From the NCBI GenBank assembly GCA_022841915.1, contig JALHQN010000009.1:124001-188000 (forward strand): a stretch of 64,000 nucleotides of DNA, in the 5' to 3' direction. Shown piece after piece: positions 33,881-43,193 of this stretch (its first letter is position 1; every line of letters begins with the position of its first letter). The stretch is from Burkholderiales bacterium (GTDB lineage Bacteria > Pseudomonadota > Gammaproteobacteria > Burkholderiales > WYBJ01). Made by a program: the position numbers and the translations under genes. The notes under the pieces were generated by a model. It had not been told where the DNA came from. It did no database searches and worked only from the letters and a program-made list of their open reading frames with translations.

Positions 33881-34756
33881 TCACGCCGTCTTGGGAAACC
33901 CGTACAAGGTCTCGGGATTCGTCACCAGAATCCGATGCCGCGTGGCCTCGTCCGGCGCCCAGACCGCGAGCAGATCGAAGAGCCCGGCGTCGTCGGGTTT
34001 GAGCTTGGGGCTGGGATGCGGCCAGTCGCTGCCCCAGACCAACCGCTCGGGCGCGGCTTTGACGTAGGCTTGCGCAATTCGGGTGGCCTCGGGGTAATCG
34101 GGCGGCCCGATCTCGCTGTTCATGTAAGCGCCGGAGATCTTCACCCAAGCCTTGCCCTGCTGCACCAACCCCATGATCACACCCCAGGCGGGATGATCGG
34201 TCGAGGGGACGTGCCCCAGATGATCGAACACGACGGGCGTTGGCAGCCGCCCGAGCATATCGGCGTTCGCGACGATCTGCGCGTGCGGCATGTTGAACTG
34301 AAGGTGCCAACCCAGGTGCGCTATGCGCTTGGCCATCGGCTCGATCATGTCGACCGAGACCACGGCCGTCGCGGGATCGCCGACAGTGAACCGCAAGCCG
34401 CGGATGCCGCCCGCATCGAGGCGATTCAACTCCGCCTCGGTGACATCGGGGCGCAGCACGCCGACGCCGCGCGCATTGTCGATGCCGAGTTGGGCGATGG
34501 CGTCCAGCGTCGGCTCGTTGTCGACACCGTAGTTGCGCGGCTGGACGATCACCACGCGCGACAACCCCAACCGTTTCTGCAGCAGACGGTAATCGCCGAC
34601 CGTCGCGTTCGCCACCCTGGTGACGACCGGCTCGAAGCGCGGATCGTAGATATGGATATGGCAATCGGCCGCGTGCACCGGTGCGGGCGTGCTCGGAGGC
34701 GCGCTACCGGTGGAATTGGGAACGGCCTGCTCGATTGCTCTGCGGTAGCTCGCCAT
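33881..34756 (-). CDS. Amidohydrolase family (LigI-like) metal-dependent hydrolase
   Basis: A 291-residue TIM-barrel hydrolase of amidohydrolase family 2. The metal-site H33-x-H35 is in ADCHIHIYDPRFEP, followed by GIRGLRFTVGDP, PVVFDHLGHVPS and the late Asp motif VWGSDWPHPS. The set resembles 2-pyrone-4,6-dicarboxylate lactonase and related carboxylate-lactone hydrolases, consistent with organic/aromatic acid catabolism nearby. The ATG at 34756 is chosen for AAGGAGACAG directly upstream; the reading frame is open 16 codons further. It is a single gene between the tctA terminator and the ANTAR regulator. The precise substrate is not known. Confidence 0.85.
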   Translation of the reverse strand: MASYRRAIEQAVPNSTGSAPPSTPAPVHAADCHIHIYDPRFEPVVTRVANATVGDYRLLQKRLGLSRVVIVQPRNYGVDNEPTLDAIAQLGIDNARGVGVLRPDVTEAELNRLDAGGIRGLRFTVGDPATAVVSVDMIEPMAKRIAHLGWHLQFNMPHAQIVANADMLGRLPTPVVFDHLGHVPSTDHPAWGVIMGLVQQGKAWVKISGAYMNSEIGPPDYPEATRIAQAYVKAAPERLVWGSDWPHPSPKLKPDDAGLFDLLAVWAPDEATRHRILVTNPETLYGFPKTA

Positions 34757-34838
34757 GCTGTCTCCTTGATCGAAACACGGATAATGTAGGCCGGGCTGCG
34801 GCAACGGATCGCCGACTCAGCCCATCGGCCCGATGACG

Positions 34839-35453
34839 CTAGCGCAGCAGATTGAGCGTCTCCGCGGCCTGGACCACGTCGGCCGCGACCTCACGCAATT
34901 TGCGGCGCTGGGATCGCGCGTGACGGCGCAGCAGTTCGAAGGCGTTGGCGCGGTCGACATGCATGCGCTCGATCAATATGCCAGTCGCGATGCTCACCTC
35001 GCGGGCGCCCGCCAGCTCGGCGGCCATGCTCGACTGCGACCGGCGCAGTTCGTCGAGTTCATGTGCACGCGCCAGCGCCGTCTCGATCGCCGGAACGATC
35101 CGGGCTGGATCGACAGGCTTCACCAGGTAGCCGAGTGCGCCATGCTCGCTTGCCTGGCGCACCAAGTCCGCGTCGCCGTAGGCACTGAGGAAGACGCTGG
35201 GAATCGCCGTGCGCTTGCGCAACTGCTCCGCCAGCTCGATGCCGCTCATCGCCCCCATCTTCACGTCCAGCAAGGCGAGATCCACGGCCTGTGTCAAGGC
35301 GAGCATGAGCCCTTCCTCACCCGACTCGGCTTCGATCACGCCATAGCCATGCTCGCGTAGTCCGGCGGCGATCGTCACACGCACGAGCCGATCGTCATCG
35401 ACGACCAGAATCGTCGCCTTGGCCCGTCTCGAACCGCTGTTGTCCTGAATCAT
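34839..35453 (-). CDS. Response regulator with RNA-binding ANTAR output domain
   Basis: A 204-residue two-domain regulator. The receiver domain (15-125) has the acidic pocket VVDDD, phosphoacceptor D63 in LALLDVKMG and K112 in GYLVKP. After a coiled linker, the ANTAR domain (about 140-200; EVSIATGILIERMHVDRANAFELLRRHARSQ) is of the AmiR/NasR type, which prevents transcription termination by binding two-hairpin RNA. The ATG follows GAGAGGATGC. No histidine kinase lies beside it, so it is an orphan here. It is divergent from the thiamine-diphosphate enzyme gene, whose 250-base leader is a possible target. Confidence 0.9.
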   Translation of the reverse strand: MIQDNSGSRRAKATILVVDDDRLVRVTIAAGLREHGYGVIEAESGEEGLMLALTQAVDLALLDVKMGAMSGIELAEQLRKRTAIPSVFLSAYGDADLVRQASEHGALGYLVKPVDPARIVPAIETALARAHELDELRRSQSSMAAELAGAREVSIATGILIERMHVDRANAFELLRRHARSQRRKLREVAADVVQAAETLNLLR

Positions 35454-35708
35454 GCATCCTCTCCGTCACCACTGACCGCAGGTCGATATTCTAGTCGGGC
35501 GTCCATGTCCCGGGTCGTCGATTCTGCGCAAGCGTCGCTCCGCCAGTGCGCAGCGTACGGGCGACGCAGGGCGGTCGCTGCGGTTGATGCCATCGGCGAG
35601 ACCCGTGCGACGGCAAACTTCGGTGATCGACCGGTACGGGTCTCCGATCATCGTCGTGCGGCGGACGCGCTACACTCGGTTCTCGGACCTAGGCTGCGGG
35701 AGAACGCG

Positions 35709-37403
35709 ATGGACCACTTCAGCGGTGCACAGGCTGCCGTGCGCATGCTCGACCTGTACGGGGTGCGTCACGTGTTCGGACTGTGCGGCGACACGAGCCT
35801 GCCCTTCTACGATGCCCTCTGCACGATGGAGCATCGGATCACCCATGTGCTCACTCGCGACGAACGCAGCGCGGCCTACATGGCCGACGGCTATGCGCGT
35901 GTCAGCGGCAAGCCCGGCGTCTGCGAAGGTCCCAGCGGCGGAGGCGCCACCTATCTGTTGCCCGGCCTGGTCGAAGCCAACGAGTCGTGCTCGCCCGTAC
36001 TCGGCATCACATCGGACGTGCCGGTGCTCTCGCGCGGGCGCTTCCCCTTGACCGAACTCGATCAGGAAGCGCTCTATCGTCCCATCACCCAATGGAACAC
36101 CGTCTGCCATCGAGCAGAGCAGGTGCCCCAAGCGATCCGCAGTGCGTTCCGCCACATGACGACCGGGCGTCCCGGCGCGACCCACATCGGGCTGCCCTAC
36201 GATGTGTTGAAGCAGCCGGTCGATCCCGCACAGATCTGGGCGCAGCCCGGACACGACGTCTGTCCCGCATGGCGATCCGGCGCGGACCCCACCCTGGTCG
36301 AACGCGCCGCCGAAACAATCCTCGCCGCACGCCGACCGATCTTGGTATGCGGAGGCGGCGTCATTACCTCGGGCGCCACCGATGAACTGCTGCAGGTCGC
36401 AACGCTGCTCAACGCGCCCGTGTGCACCACGGTCTCCGGCAAGGGCAGCATCGCGGAGACGCATCCTCTCAGCGTCGGCGTCGTCGGTTCCAACGGCGGC
36501 GTGCTCGCGACCCGAAGCGTGATGGAGCAAGCCGATCTCGTCGTCTTCATCGCCTGTCGTGCGGGCTCGACCACCACCGAACACTGGACCCGGCCGGCGC
36601 CCGATGTGCGGATCGTGCATATCGATGTCGACCCGCTCGTCGTCTCGGCCAACTATCGCACCGAGCATGCGCTGATCGGCGATGCCAAGCTCGTGCTGGG
36701 CGCCTTGCTGCAGGCTCTGACCCGACATCTGGGCGAGCGTGCACCGACGGACTTCGACGGTGCAGCCGTGGCCGCTCGCGCTCGCGCCACCAAGTTCGAT
36801 GCGTTCCGCCGCCTGGCCGAGGCGAATGCGCGTCCGATTCGCCCCGAACGCGTGCTCGCCGAGTTGCACCGCATCCTGCCGCCCGACGCCATCGTGGTGG
36901 CCGACCCCGGCACGCCTTGCCCCTATGTCTCGTGCTATTACCCGTTGCGCGAAGCCGGTCGCCATTTCCTCACCAATCGCGCGCACGGCGCGCTCGGCTA
37001 CGCCATGTCGGCTGCGCTGGGTGCGTGGTTCGCACGCCCGCATTCGAAGTGCGTCGCCATCATGGGCGACGGCAGCTTCGGCTTCTCCGTGGGGGAACTG
37101 GAAACCGTGGTGAGATGCAAGGCGCCACTGCTGATGCTGGTCTTCTCGAATGCCACTTACGGCTGGATCAAGGCCAGTCAGCGCGCGAGCTATGGCCAGC
37201 GCTATTTCTCGGTGGACTTCTCCCGCACCGACCATGCGCTGATCGCAAGCGGCTACGGCGTCAAGTCTTGGCGCGTCGAAGATCCCGATGAGCTGGCCAC
37301 GGTGCTGCGGGCGGCCGCCGAGCACGGCGGGCCCACGCTGGTCGACATCGTTGCTCAATCGCTGGAGGAAGCTGCCGCACCGGTCCTGCAGTGGATGGGC
37401 TAG
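35709..37403 (+). CDS. Thiamine-diphosphate-dependent enzyme, acetolactate synthase-like
   Basis: A 564-residue ThDP enzyme of the pyruvate decarboxylase/acetolactate synthase superfamily. The catalytic Glu is E52 in TRDERSAAYMADGYAR, the central domain holds RRPILVCGGGV and the ThDP/Mg motif is G453-D454-G455 in MGDGSFGFSVGELETV running to N481 (FSNATYG). There is no regulatory-subunit gene nearby, so it is more likely a catabolic enzyme (for example sulfoacetaldehyde acetyltransferase-like, oxalyl-CoA- or glyoxylate-type carboligase) than biosynthetic IlvB. The ATG is chosen by family alignment with GGGAG upstream; the frame opens 68 codons earlier without similarity. The donor substrate cannot be assigned. 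Confidence 0.82.
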   Translation: MDHFSGAQAAVRMLDLYGVRHVFGLCGDTSLPFYDALCTMEHRITHVLTRDERSAAYMADGYARVSGKPGVCEGPSGGGATYLLPGLVEANESCSPVLGITSDVPVLSRGRFPLTELDQEALYRPITQWNTVCHRAEQVPQAIRSAFRHMTTGRPGATHIGLPYDVLKQPVDPAQIWAQPGHDVCPAWRSGADPTLVERAAETILAARRPILVCGGGVITSGATDELLQVATLLNAPVCTTVSGKGSIAETHPLSVGVVGSNGGVLATRSVMEQADLVVFIACRAGSTTTEHWTRPAPDVRIVHIDVDPLVVSANYRTEHALIGDAKLVLGALLQALTRHLGERAPTDFDGAAVAARARATKFDAFRRLAEANARPIRPERVLAELHRILPPDAIVVADPGTPCPYVSCYYPLREAGRHFLTNRAHGALGYAMSAALGAWFARPHSKCVAIMGDGSFGFSVGELETVVRCKAPLLMLVFSNATYGWIKASQRASYGQRYFSVDFSRTDHALIASGYGVKSWRVEDPDELATVLRAAAEHGGPTLVDIVAQSLEEAAAPVLQWMG

Positions 37404-37479
37404 CGCGAGCGCTCGACGTCCTAGACGCTCGCATCCGCGCGGTACTGGCAAGCTCGGATCGTACCGAACTCGCGGGCGA

Positions 37480-38574
37480 TCACCCACCCGCCGCTCCCGC
37501 ATCGCTCTCCTGCGAATCCTCCGCGCGGGCGGCAGCAACGGTATCCCACACGGCCATGAACATCGCAGCGACGAGCGGCCCGATGACGAATCCGTTGAGA
37601 CCGAAGATCGCCATGCCGCCCAGCGTGGTGACGAGAATGACATAGTCGGGCATCCTCGTATCCTTGCCTACCAGGATCGGACGCAGGATGTTGTCGACCA
37701 TGCCGATGACCAGTACGCCGAATACGATCAGCACGACCCCTTCCCAGATCGCCCCGCTGACCAGGAAGTAGATCGCCACCGGCAGCCAGACGAGCGCGCT
37801 GCCCACGGCGGGCAGCAGCGAGAGGATTGCCATCAACACGGCCCACAGGAAGGCGCCGCCGACACCGAGAAACCAGAAGACCAGTCCACCGAGCGCGCCT
37901 TGCAGCGCCGCGACCACGATGTTTCCCTTCACCGTCGCACGCACCACAGTGGTGAAGCGCGACCCGAGCCGAAGGCGCAAGCGGTCTTCCAGAGGCAGCG
38001 CGGCGTTGATGCGCGCGACCAGCCAACGCCCGTCGCGCAAAAAGAAGAACAGCAGGTACAGCATCACGAAGAAGCCGATCACGAAATCGAATGTGATCTG
38101 GCCGATGCTCAGAGCCTGGGCGCCGAAGAACTGGGCACCCTTGGCAAGACCGCTCATCAACTGCTCTTGGAACGACGCGAGATCACTCAGCCCGGCATCC
38201 TGCAGCAGTCCCCGAGCCCAACTGGGGATCGCATCCATCACCTGCTTGAGGCCTCCGGCGATATCCAGTTCACCCGATTGGATGCGTTCATAGAGCGCCG
38301 CCGCCTCCTGCACCAGCATCGCCGCGACGATGCCCGCCGGCAGGATGACGATGAAGACGATGATCGTCACCGTGACAAGGGCTGCGAGCGAACGCCGGTC
38401 GTGCATCGCGCCCTGCAATCTACGGTTCAGCGGGGAAAAAACGATGGCGAGCACCGCAGCCCAGAACACGGCGGCATAGAAAGGCCACAAGATGAGCGCG
38501 AAGGCGAGCGTCACCACGACGACCAGCACGACGAAGGTCTTGTTGTTGGATAGCGCAGGCGGGGATGGGGTCAT
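37480..38574 (-). CDS. AI-2E family membrane protein (PerM/TqsA-like)
   Basis: A 364-residue membrane protein of the AI-2E/PerM family. Hydrophobic segments pair near 12-50, one lies near 67-90, and a cluster of five lies from about 165 to 340. Landmarks are FSPLNRRLQGAMHDRRSLAAL, the FQEQLMSG amphipathic stretch, ILSLLPAVGSALVWLPVAIY and GMVDNILRPILVGKDTRMPDYVILVTTLGGMA. Members export quorum signals or act as Na/H antiporters; the name does not prove AI-2 transport. Start at the ATG 38574, although a GTG five codons earlier (38589) is also possible since no good ribosome site stands out. Confidence 0.88.
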   Translation of the reverse strand: MTPSPPALSNNKTFVVLVVVVTLAFALILWPFYAAVFWAAVLAIVFSPLNRRLQGAMHDRRSLAALVTVTIIVFIVILPAGIVAAMLVQEAAALYERIQSGELDIAGGLKQVMDAIPSWARGLLQDAGLSDLASFQEQLMSGLAKGAQFFGAQALSIGQITFDFVIGFFVMLYLLFFFLRDGRWLVARINAALPLEDRLRLRLGSRFTTVVRATVKGNIVVAALQGALGGLVFWFLGVGGAFLWAVLMAILSLLPAVGSALVWLPVAIYFLVSGAIWEGVVLIVFGVLVIGMVDNILRPILVGKDTRMPDYVILVTTLGGMAIFGLNGFVIGPLVAAMFMAVWDTVAAARAEDSQESDAGAAGG

Positions 38575-38786
38575 GGGGGTCAGAGGCACGCTCGGCCGCG
38601 GAGCACACCAGGCTGGGCAATGAAGCGAAAGCGCGCTTGGGCCTTCTATTAGCACGCGCAGTGCCCGTGGTCCGCGCCCGGATACGGCTGATCGCTGCGC
38701 CCGCGCGCTCCACAATGAAGGCGGGGACCGAAACGTGCATGGCCAGTCGAAAAACCCGCCGACACCTCACGCCACGGAGACAAGCC

Positions 38787-39680
38787 ATGATCGAGACAAT
38801 CATAGAGCAGCGTCGGCGCGACCTCGGAGGATTCGAAGTCGCCCGCGTCCTGCCCCAGCCACGCCGACGCATGGTCGGTCCCTTCGTTTTTTTCGACGCC
38901 ATGGGCCCGGTGGATTTTCCGGCCGGCATCCCGCGCACGGTCGATGTGCGCCCGCATCCGCATATCGGATTGGCCACCGTCACCTATCTGTTCGACGGCG
39001 AGATCATGCATCGCGACAGCGTGGGCAGCGAGCAGCCGATCCGGCCTGGGGAAGTCAACTGGATGATCGCGGGACGCGGCATCACGCACTCCGAGCGCTT
39101 CGAGCTCGCGCGCCGCCAGGGCGACCGTCTGCATGGCATACAAGCCTGGGTGGCTTTGCCGAACGAACGCGAGGAGATCGAGCCTTCGTTCAGCCACCAC
39201 AGCGGCACCGATCTTCCCGTCATCGAAGATGCCGGCTCGAAGGTGCGCGTCATCGCGGGCGAACTGTTCGACCAGCGGTCAGCGGTCGTGGCGCACTCGC
39301 CGCTGTTCTATGTCCATGCCGAACTGGCGCCGGGCAGCCGCTTCGAGTTACCGTCCCGATACACCGAGCGTGCGGCCTACCTGGTTTCGGGGGATCTCGA
39401 AGTCGCGGCCAGACGGCACGAGCCGGGCCGCATGCTGGTATTCGAGCCGGGCGCCCCGGTTCCGATGCGCACCGAGGCCGGCGCGGTGGTGATGCTGCTC
39501 GGCGGTGAACCGGTGGGCGAACGCTACGTGGAGTGGAACTTCGTATCCTCGTCGCGCGAGCGCATCGCGCAGGCGAAGGCGGATTGGCGCGCAGGCCGGA
39601 TGAAGCTGCCGGATCTGGACAGCGGCGAGTTCATCCCACTGCCGGAAGACCCCGCACCGCCGCCCAACCCGATGTCCTGA
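38787..39680 (+). CDS. Pirin family bicupin
   Basis: A 297-residue pirin-type bicupin. The metal site of the N-terminal cupin is visible as H57 and H59 in VRPHPHIGLATVTYLFDGEIMHRDS, with a later His in GITHSER. The C-terminal cupin (LAPGSRFELPSRYTERAAYLVSG) and GGEPVGERYVEWNFVSSSRERI are typical. Some pirins are quercetin dioxygenases or redox sensors; bacterial function is mostly unknown. The ATG at 38787 follows CGGAGACAAG; an earlier in-frame ATG (38739) would add 16 poorly conserved residues. It is convergent with the dioxygenase gene, with only 12 bases between stops. Confidence 0.88.
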   Translation: MIETIIEQRRRDLGGFEVARVLPQPRRRMVGPFVFFDAMGPVDFPAGIPRTVDVRPHPHIGLATVTYLFDGEIMHRDSVGSEQPIRPGEVNWMIAGRGITHSERFELARRQGDRLHGIQAWVALPNEREEIEPSFSHHSGTDLPVIEDAGSKVRVIAGELFDQRSAVVAHSPLFYVHAELAPGSRFELPSRYTERAAYLVSGDLEVAARRHEPGRMLVFEPGAPVPMRTEAGAVVMLLGGEPVGERYVEWNFVSSSRERIAQAKADWRAGRMKLPDLDSGEFIPLPEDPAPPPNPMS

Positions 39681-39692
39681 CCGAACCGGCGA

Positions 39693-40661
39693 TCAGCCGG
39701 CAATCACCGGCTCGCCCTTGATCACAGTGCGCAACAGAACCCGTGCCTGCTTCGCGTCGACCTCGGAGCGGTAGTGCATCGCGCAGCGATTGTCCCAGAG
39801 GACCAGATCGCCCACGCGCCACTTGTGCCCCCAGGCATATTTGTCCTGCGTGGCGTGCGCCCAGAGCTTGTCGAGCAGTTGCTCGCTCTCGGCGTTCGGC
39901 ATGCCGAGGATGTAGTTCGACGGCCAGACGCGGCGCCGACCGAGATAGAGCGCCTTCTTGCCGGTAACCGGATGGACCCGGACCAAAGGATGGGTGGGTC
40001 CGGGGACTTCTTCCGGCGTGCTCGGCAACTTGACCGTGGGTCGCAACACGCCCGCGCTGTTGCGGCTCGCGTCGTGCAACTGCGACTTGCCCTCGATTGC
40101 ACGCTTCAGATCCTCGGGCAACTCCTCGTAGGCGCGATACTGGTTGTTGAAGAAGGTATCGCCGCCGCCATCGGTCGGGATGATCACCGCGTAGAGCATG
40201 CTGCCTGCGGGCGGCACTTCCACGTAGGAGTTGTCGCTGTGCCAGACGACCTCGTAACTGCCCAGGGTGCCGTTGTCGAGCACCGGCTCGCCTCGCTCGT
40301 CCAGGTTGGAGATCAGACTCACGCGCGGGTTGAGCGCGACGCGCTTGCCCCCGACCTGATAGCCGCCGGCCACCTGATACTTGCGGGAGGCGCCTTCCTT
40401 GGTCTCGCCGAAGATCTCGGCTGCCTGCAAAAAGGATTCGTCGGGCAGCTTCTGGTCGCGCCACAGCAGCACCAGGTGTTCAGCCCAGGCATCGCGCAGC
40501 TTGCGCTTGGTCGCTTCGGGCACCGGCTGCGACAAATCCATGCCGCGGACCTCCGCCCCCAGCGCTTTGCCGGTCGGGACGATCTCGACAGACTCCGGCG
40601 CGTTGATCGCCTGCCCCGTGTTGATTCGCGGTGCCGAGGCCGATTGCAGATTAGCCGCCAT
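39693..40661 (-). CDS. TauD/TfdA-family 2-oxoglutarate-dependent dioxygenase
   Basis: A 322-residue Fe(II)/2-oxoglutarate dioxygenase. The facial triad is H141-x-D143 in VVWHSDNSYVE and H296 in DNRCAMHYR, and the 2-oxoglutarate Arg is R307 or R311 in ARVLLRT. LGAEVRGMDLSQPV at the N-terminus and PLVRVHPVTGKKALYLG are family signatures. TauD/TfdA members release sulfite from taurine, hydroxylate alpha to carboxylates or ethers, and so on; the substrate cannot be chosen, but no sulfonate importer adjoins it. The ATG at 40661 follows GAGGAGAG. It is divergent from an MmgE/PrpD gene. Confidence 0.9.
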   Translation of the reverse strand: MAANLQSASAPRINTGQAINAPESVEIVPTGKALGAEVRGMDLSQPVPEATKRKLRDAWAEHLVLLWRDQKLPDESFLQAAEIFGETKEGASRKYQVAGGYQVGGKRVALNPRVSLISNLDERGEPVLDNGTLGSYEVVWHSDNSYVEVPPAGSMLYAVIIPTDGGGDTFFNNQYRAYEELPEDLKRAIEGKSQLHDASRNSAGVLRPTVKLPSTPEEVPGPTHPLVRVHPVTGKKALYLGRRRVWPSNYILGMPNAESEQLLDKLWAHATQDKYAWGHKWRVGDLVLWDNRCAMHYRSEVDAKQARVLLRTVIKGEPVIAG

Positions 40662-40942
40662 GAAAACTCTCCTCGTCGGTTACGGATGCGGCGCGGTCGA
40701 CGAGGCCGCTCGGGCGGCTAGACGGCACCGGTTCGATGAACTGATCCGATTCTACAACGCCGGCAAGAATCGACTTCTGCCGCCACGGGTTTGCGCACGC
40801 GCTACACTGCACACCTCGTGTCCTGAGTCGGAGATTCGTCGACGAACGGCCGAACGGGAGCGCTGCAGCAGCAGGGGCGAATCGCCGGCTCGGGACACCA
40901 AGCCGCACCCACTATTCATGCCACGCCAGGGGAGGATGAGTC

Positions 40943-42337
40943 ATGTCGTTGAGTCGCCAGTTCGCACGGTTCGTCGCAGATCTCGACTACGCCGGATTGC
41001 CCGCAGAAGTCGTCGATCGGGCCAAAGGGGTGACGTTGCAGGCATTGACCTCCGCCCTGCTCGCGCACGACATGGCACCCACCAAGCATGCTCTCGCCAT
41101 GATGCGCGAAGAGGAAGCGGGCGGCGGGGGTGCCGCGACCGTACTCGGCCATGGCGTCAAGCTGACCAAGAGCGGCGCTGCGTTCGTCAATTCGGAGGCC
41201 GTGCTTGCCGGCGGCAAGTGGGACACGTTCCGGATGCTCACGCATCCAGGGTCGGCGATCCTGCCGGCTGCGCTCGCGGCCGCGGAGACCTCCGGATGCT
41301 CGGGCAAGGATTTCATCGTCGGCATCGTCGCCGGCTACGAAGTGATGGAACGCATGGCCGCCGAATTCATTCCCACCGTGATGGCGCGCGGCTTCCACGC
41401 AGGCCCGGTTTTCGGCATCTTCGGCGCGGCCGTCGCGGCGGCCAAGATTCAGAAACTCGACGCCGAGCAGATCCATAGCGCGATCGCCCAATGCGTGAAT
41501 CTCGCCGCGGGCAATCTCGAAGGCGGACGCAGCGGAGGCCGCTCGCTGCGCGAAGGCGGTGCGGTGCGCAACGCCCTGCTGGCCGTGGCCATGGCGAAGC
41601 ACGGCACGCGCGGCGGCGAGACCACTCTGGAAGGCGACGCCGGCTTTTATCACGCCTATACCGGCAACAACCTGGGCGTGCTGAGCCACAGTTTCACCGA
41701 GCGCAGAAAGGTCGACCTGCAAAGCATCACCGCGGGTCTGGGCGAGCATTGGGTGTTCCTCGAAACACTGTATCGGATCTATTCCACCTCGGGCTTCAAC
41801 ATCGCGCACGTCGACGTGACCGCGCAGCTTTGCGAGGAGCACGGCATCAAGAGCCGCGACATCGAACGTATCGAGGCAGTGGTGAACTGGTTCGAGACCG
41901 AGTATCCGAGCCCGGCTTTCCCCATGCCAGGCGCAGACGGCCGCCCCAAGGTGGGCAGCACGCAATACTTCACTGCCTACGGGGCTGTCCTCAGAAGCTA
42001 TCCGCTGTTGCGCGCCTGGCCGCTCAAGGGCGATGAGCGCGATCCGGCCGAAGTGCTCGATCTCATGCAGCGCGTGCAGTTGATCCCCATGGTGGGCCGG
42101 ACCTTGTTCGGACCGCGCATCACGGTATTCACGAAAGACGGCAAGAGCTACACGCGCGAAGGCACGGGACGCGAGTTCATCTTCGATTACGAAGAACTGG
42201 TGCGCAGGATAGCTGCCGTCGCCTCCGGTCTGCCCATGCCCGAGGCCCGATACACTCAGCTGGTGGGCGCCTGCCGCACGCTCGAAGCGCTCGGCAGCGT
42301 GGCATCGGATCTGATTCCGCTGACTGTCGCCGCTTGA
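40943..42337 (+). CDS. MmgE/PrpD family protein (paralog 2)
   Basis: A 464-residue MmgE/PrpD protein. It differs clearly from the other three here: the internal segments are GHGVKLTKSGAAFVNSEAVLAGGKWDTFRM, THPGSAILPAALAAAE and GGAVRNALLAVAMAKHGTRGGETTLEGDAGFYHAYTG, a pattern of the iminodisuccinate/aconitate-type branch. The C-terminal small domain ends with REGTGREFIFDYEELVRRI. The ATG follows GGGGAGGATGAG. It is divergent from the TauD-type dioxygenase across a 281-base gap and stands alone on its transcript, with a palindrome 30 bases after the stop. The substrate is unknown. Confidence 0.86.
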   Translation: MSLSRQFARFVADLDYAGLPAEVVDRAKGVTLQALTSALLAHDMAPTKHALAMMREEEAGGGGAATVLGHGVKLTKSGAAFVNSEAVLAGGKWDTFRMLTHPGSAILPAALAAAETSGCSGKDFIVGIVAGYEVMERMAAEFIPTVMARGFHAGPVFGIFGAAVAAAKIQKLDAEQIHSAIAQCVNLAAGNLEGGRSGGRSLREGGAVRNALLAVAMAKHGTRGGETTLEGDAGFYHAYTGNNLGVLSHSFTERRKVDLQSITAGLGEHWVFLETLYRIYSTSGFNIAHVDVTAQLCEEHGIKSRDIERIEAVVNWFETEYPSPAFPMPGADGRPKVGSTQYFTAYGAVLRSYPLLRAWPLKGDERDPAEVLDLMQRVQLIPMVGRTLFGPRITVFTKDGKSYTREGTGREFIFDYEELVRRIAAVASGLPMPEARYTQLVGACRTLEALGSVASDLIPLTVAA

Positions 42338-42366
42338 GGCCCTCGGGTAGCGTGCAGCATCGCCGA

Positions 42367-42387
42367 GACAGTCCGCGGCGGACTGTC
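42367..42387. terminator. Perfect 10-base-arm palindrome after MmgE/PrpD paralog 2
   Basis: GACAGTCCGC-G-GCGGACTGTC is a perfect inverted repeat 29 bases after the stop and 120 bases before the PEP-CTERM gene. With no T-tract it could be a transcript end structure or an operator for the next gene. Confidence 0.45.
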
Positions 42388-42506
42388 CGCCGTGCGTTCG
42401 ATCCGCCGACAATCACGGACCGGCACCGAGTGCGACCTTCGTCACTTCGGATTCGCTCGCGTTTTGCCATACTCGAACATTACCCACTTGCTCGCGAGGT
42501 GTCGTC

Positions 42507-43193
42507 ATGATCCGCCCTTCTTCCTGCCTGCGCACCGTGCGCTGCCTGATCGCCCTCGCCTCCTTGGCCGGCGCCACAGGCGCCCATGCGGCCATCGCCG
42601 CACAAAGCGAATTTTCCTCGGACGCCGAAGGCTGGGTGCTGTCGGGCGACACCACGACCTCCAATCCGACCTACTTCGCCACAGGCGGAAATCCGGGCGG
42701 CTTTGTCCGGGGAATCGACCAAACGGTGGGCGGCGTCTGGTACTGGCAAGCGCCGGCGAAATTCCTGGGCGACAAGTCGCTCTCGTTCGGTCAAACCCTC
42801 AGCTTCGATCTGCGCATGCGCGGTAGCGGGCCACTCTTCGACTCGCCGGACGTCAGCCTCACCGGCGGTGGCCTGACCCTGCACCTGGACTTGTCTCCCG
42901 TGCCGCAAGATCTCGCCTGGACCACCTATACGGTGAACCTCGATCAAAGCGACAGCTGGCGCGTCGGCACGCTTACCGGCTCGATCGCCACCGAAATCGA
43001 CTTTCGCCAGGTACTGGGCAACTTGAGCAGCCTGCGCATCCGGGGCGAGTTCATCACCGGGTCGGACAACGGCGATCTCGACAACGTGATCATGACAGCC
43101 GTGCCCGAGCCGGCAACGTACGCGCTGTTCGGCCTCGGCCTGGGGATCGTCGCCTGGGGCGTCCAGCGGCGCCGCAGCGACGACCGGACTTGA
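42507..43193 (+). CDS. PEP-CTERM sorted extracellular protein with laminin-B-like domain
   Basis: A 228-residue exported protein. A signal peptide (to about ATGAHA, residue 28) is followed by a beta-rich domain resembling laminin B (FSSDAEGWVLSGDTT, GGVWYWQAPAKFLGDKSLSFGQTLSFDLRM, LSSLRIRGEFITGSDNGDLDNV). The C-terminus is a textbook PEP-CTERM signal: VPEPATYALFGLGLGIVAWG then QRRRS. Such proteins are processed by the exosortase system and occur in bacteria that make exopolysaccharide. No exosortase or polysaccharide gene is in this window. The ATG follows GCGAGGTGTC. It is a single-gene unit, probably a matrix or surface component. Confidence 0.87.
   Translation: MIRPSSCLRTVRCLIALASLAGATGAHAAIAAQSEFSSDAEGWVLSGDTTTSNPTYFATGGNPGGFVRGIDQTVGGVWYWQAPAKFLGDKSLSFGQTLSFDLRMRGSGPLFDSPDVSLTGGGLTLHLDLSPVPQDLAWTTYTVNLDQSDSWRVGTLTGSIATEIDFRQVLGNLSSLRIRGEFITGSDNGDLDNVIMTAVPEPATYALFGLGLGIVAWGVQRRRSDDRT

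Noticed and set aside
35670-37643. 657-codon minus-strand frame opposite the ThDP enzyme
   Set aside because: The plus strand has catalytic Glu and the GDG cofactor motif; the minus frame has low-complexity Arg/Gly/His-rich sequence.
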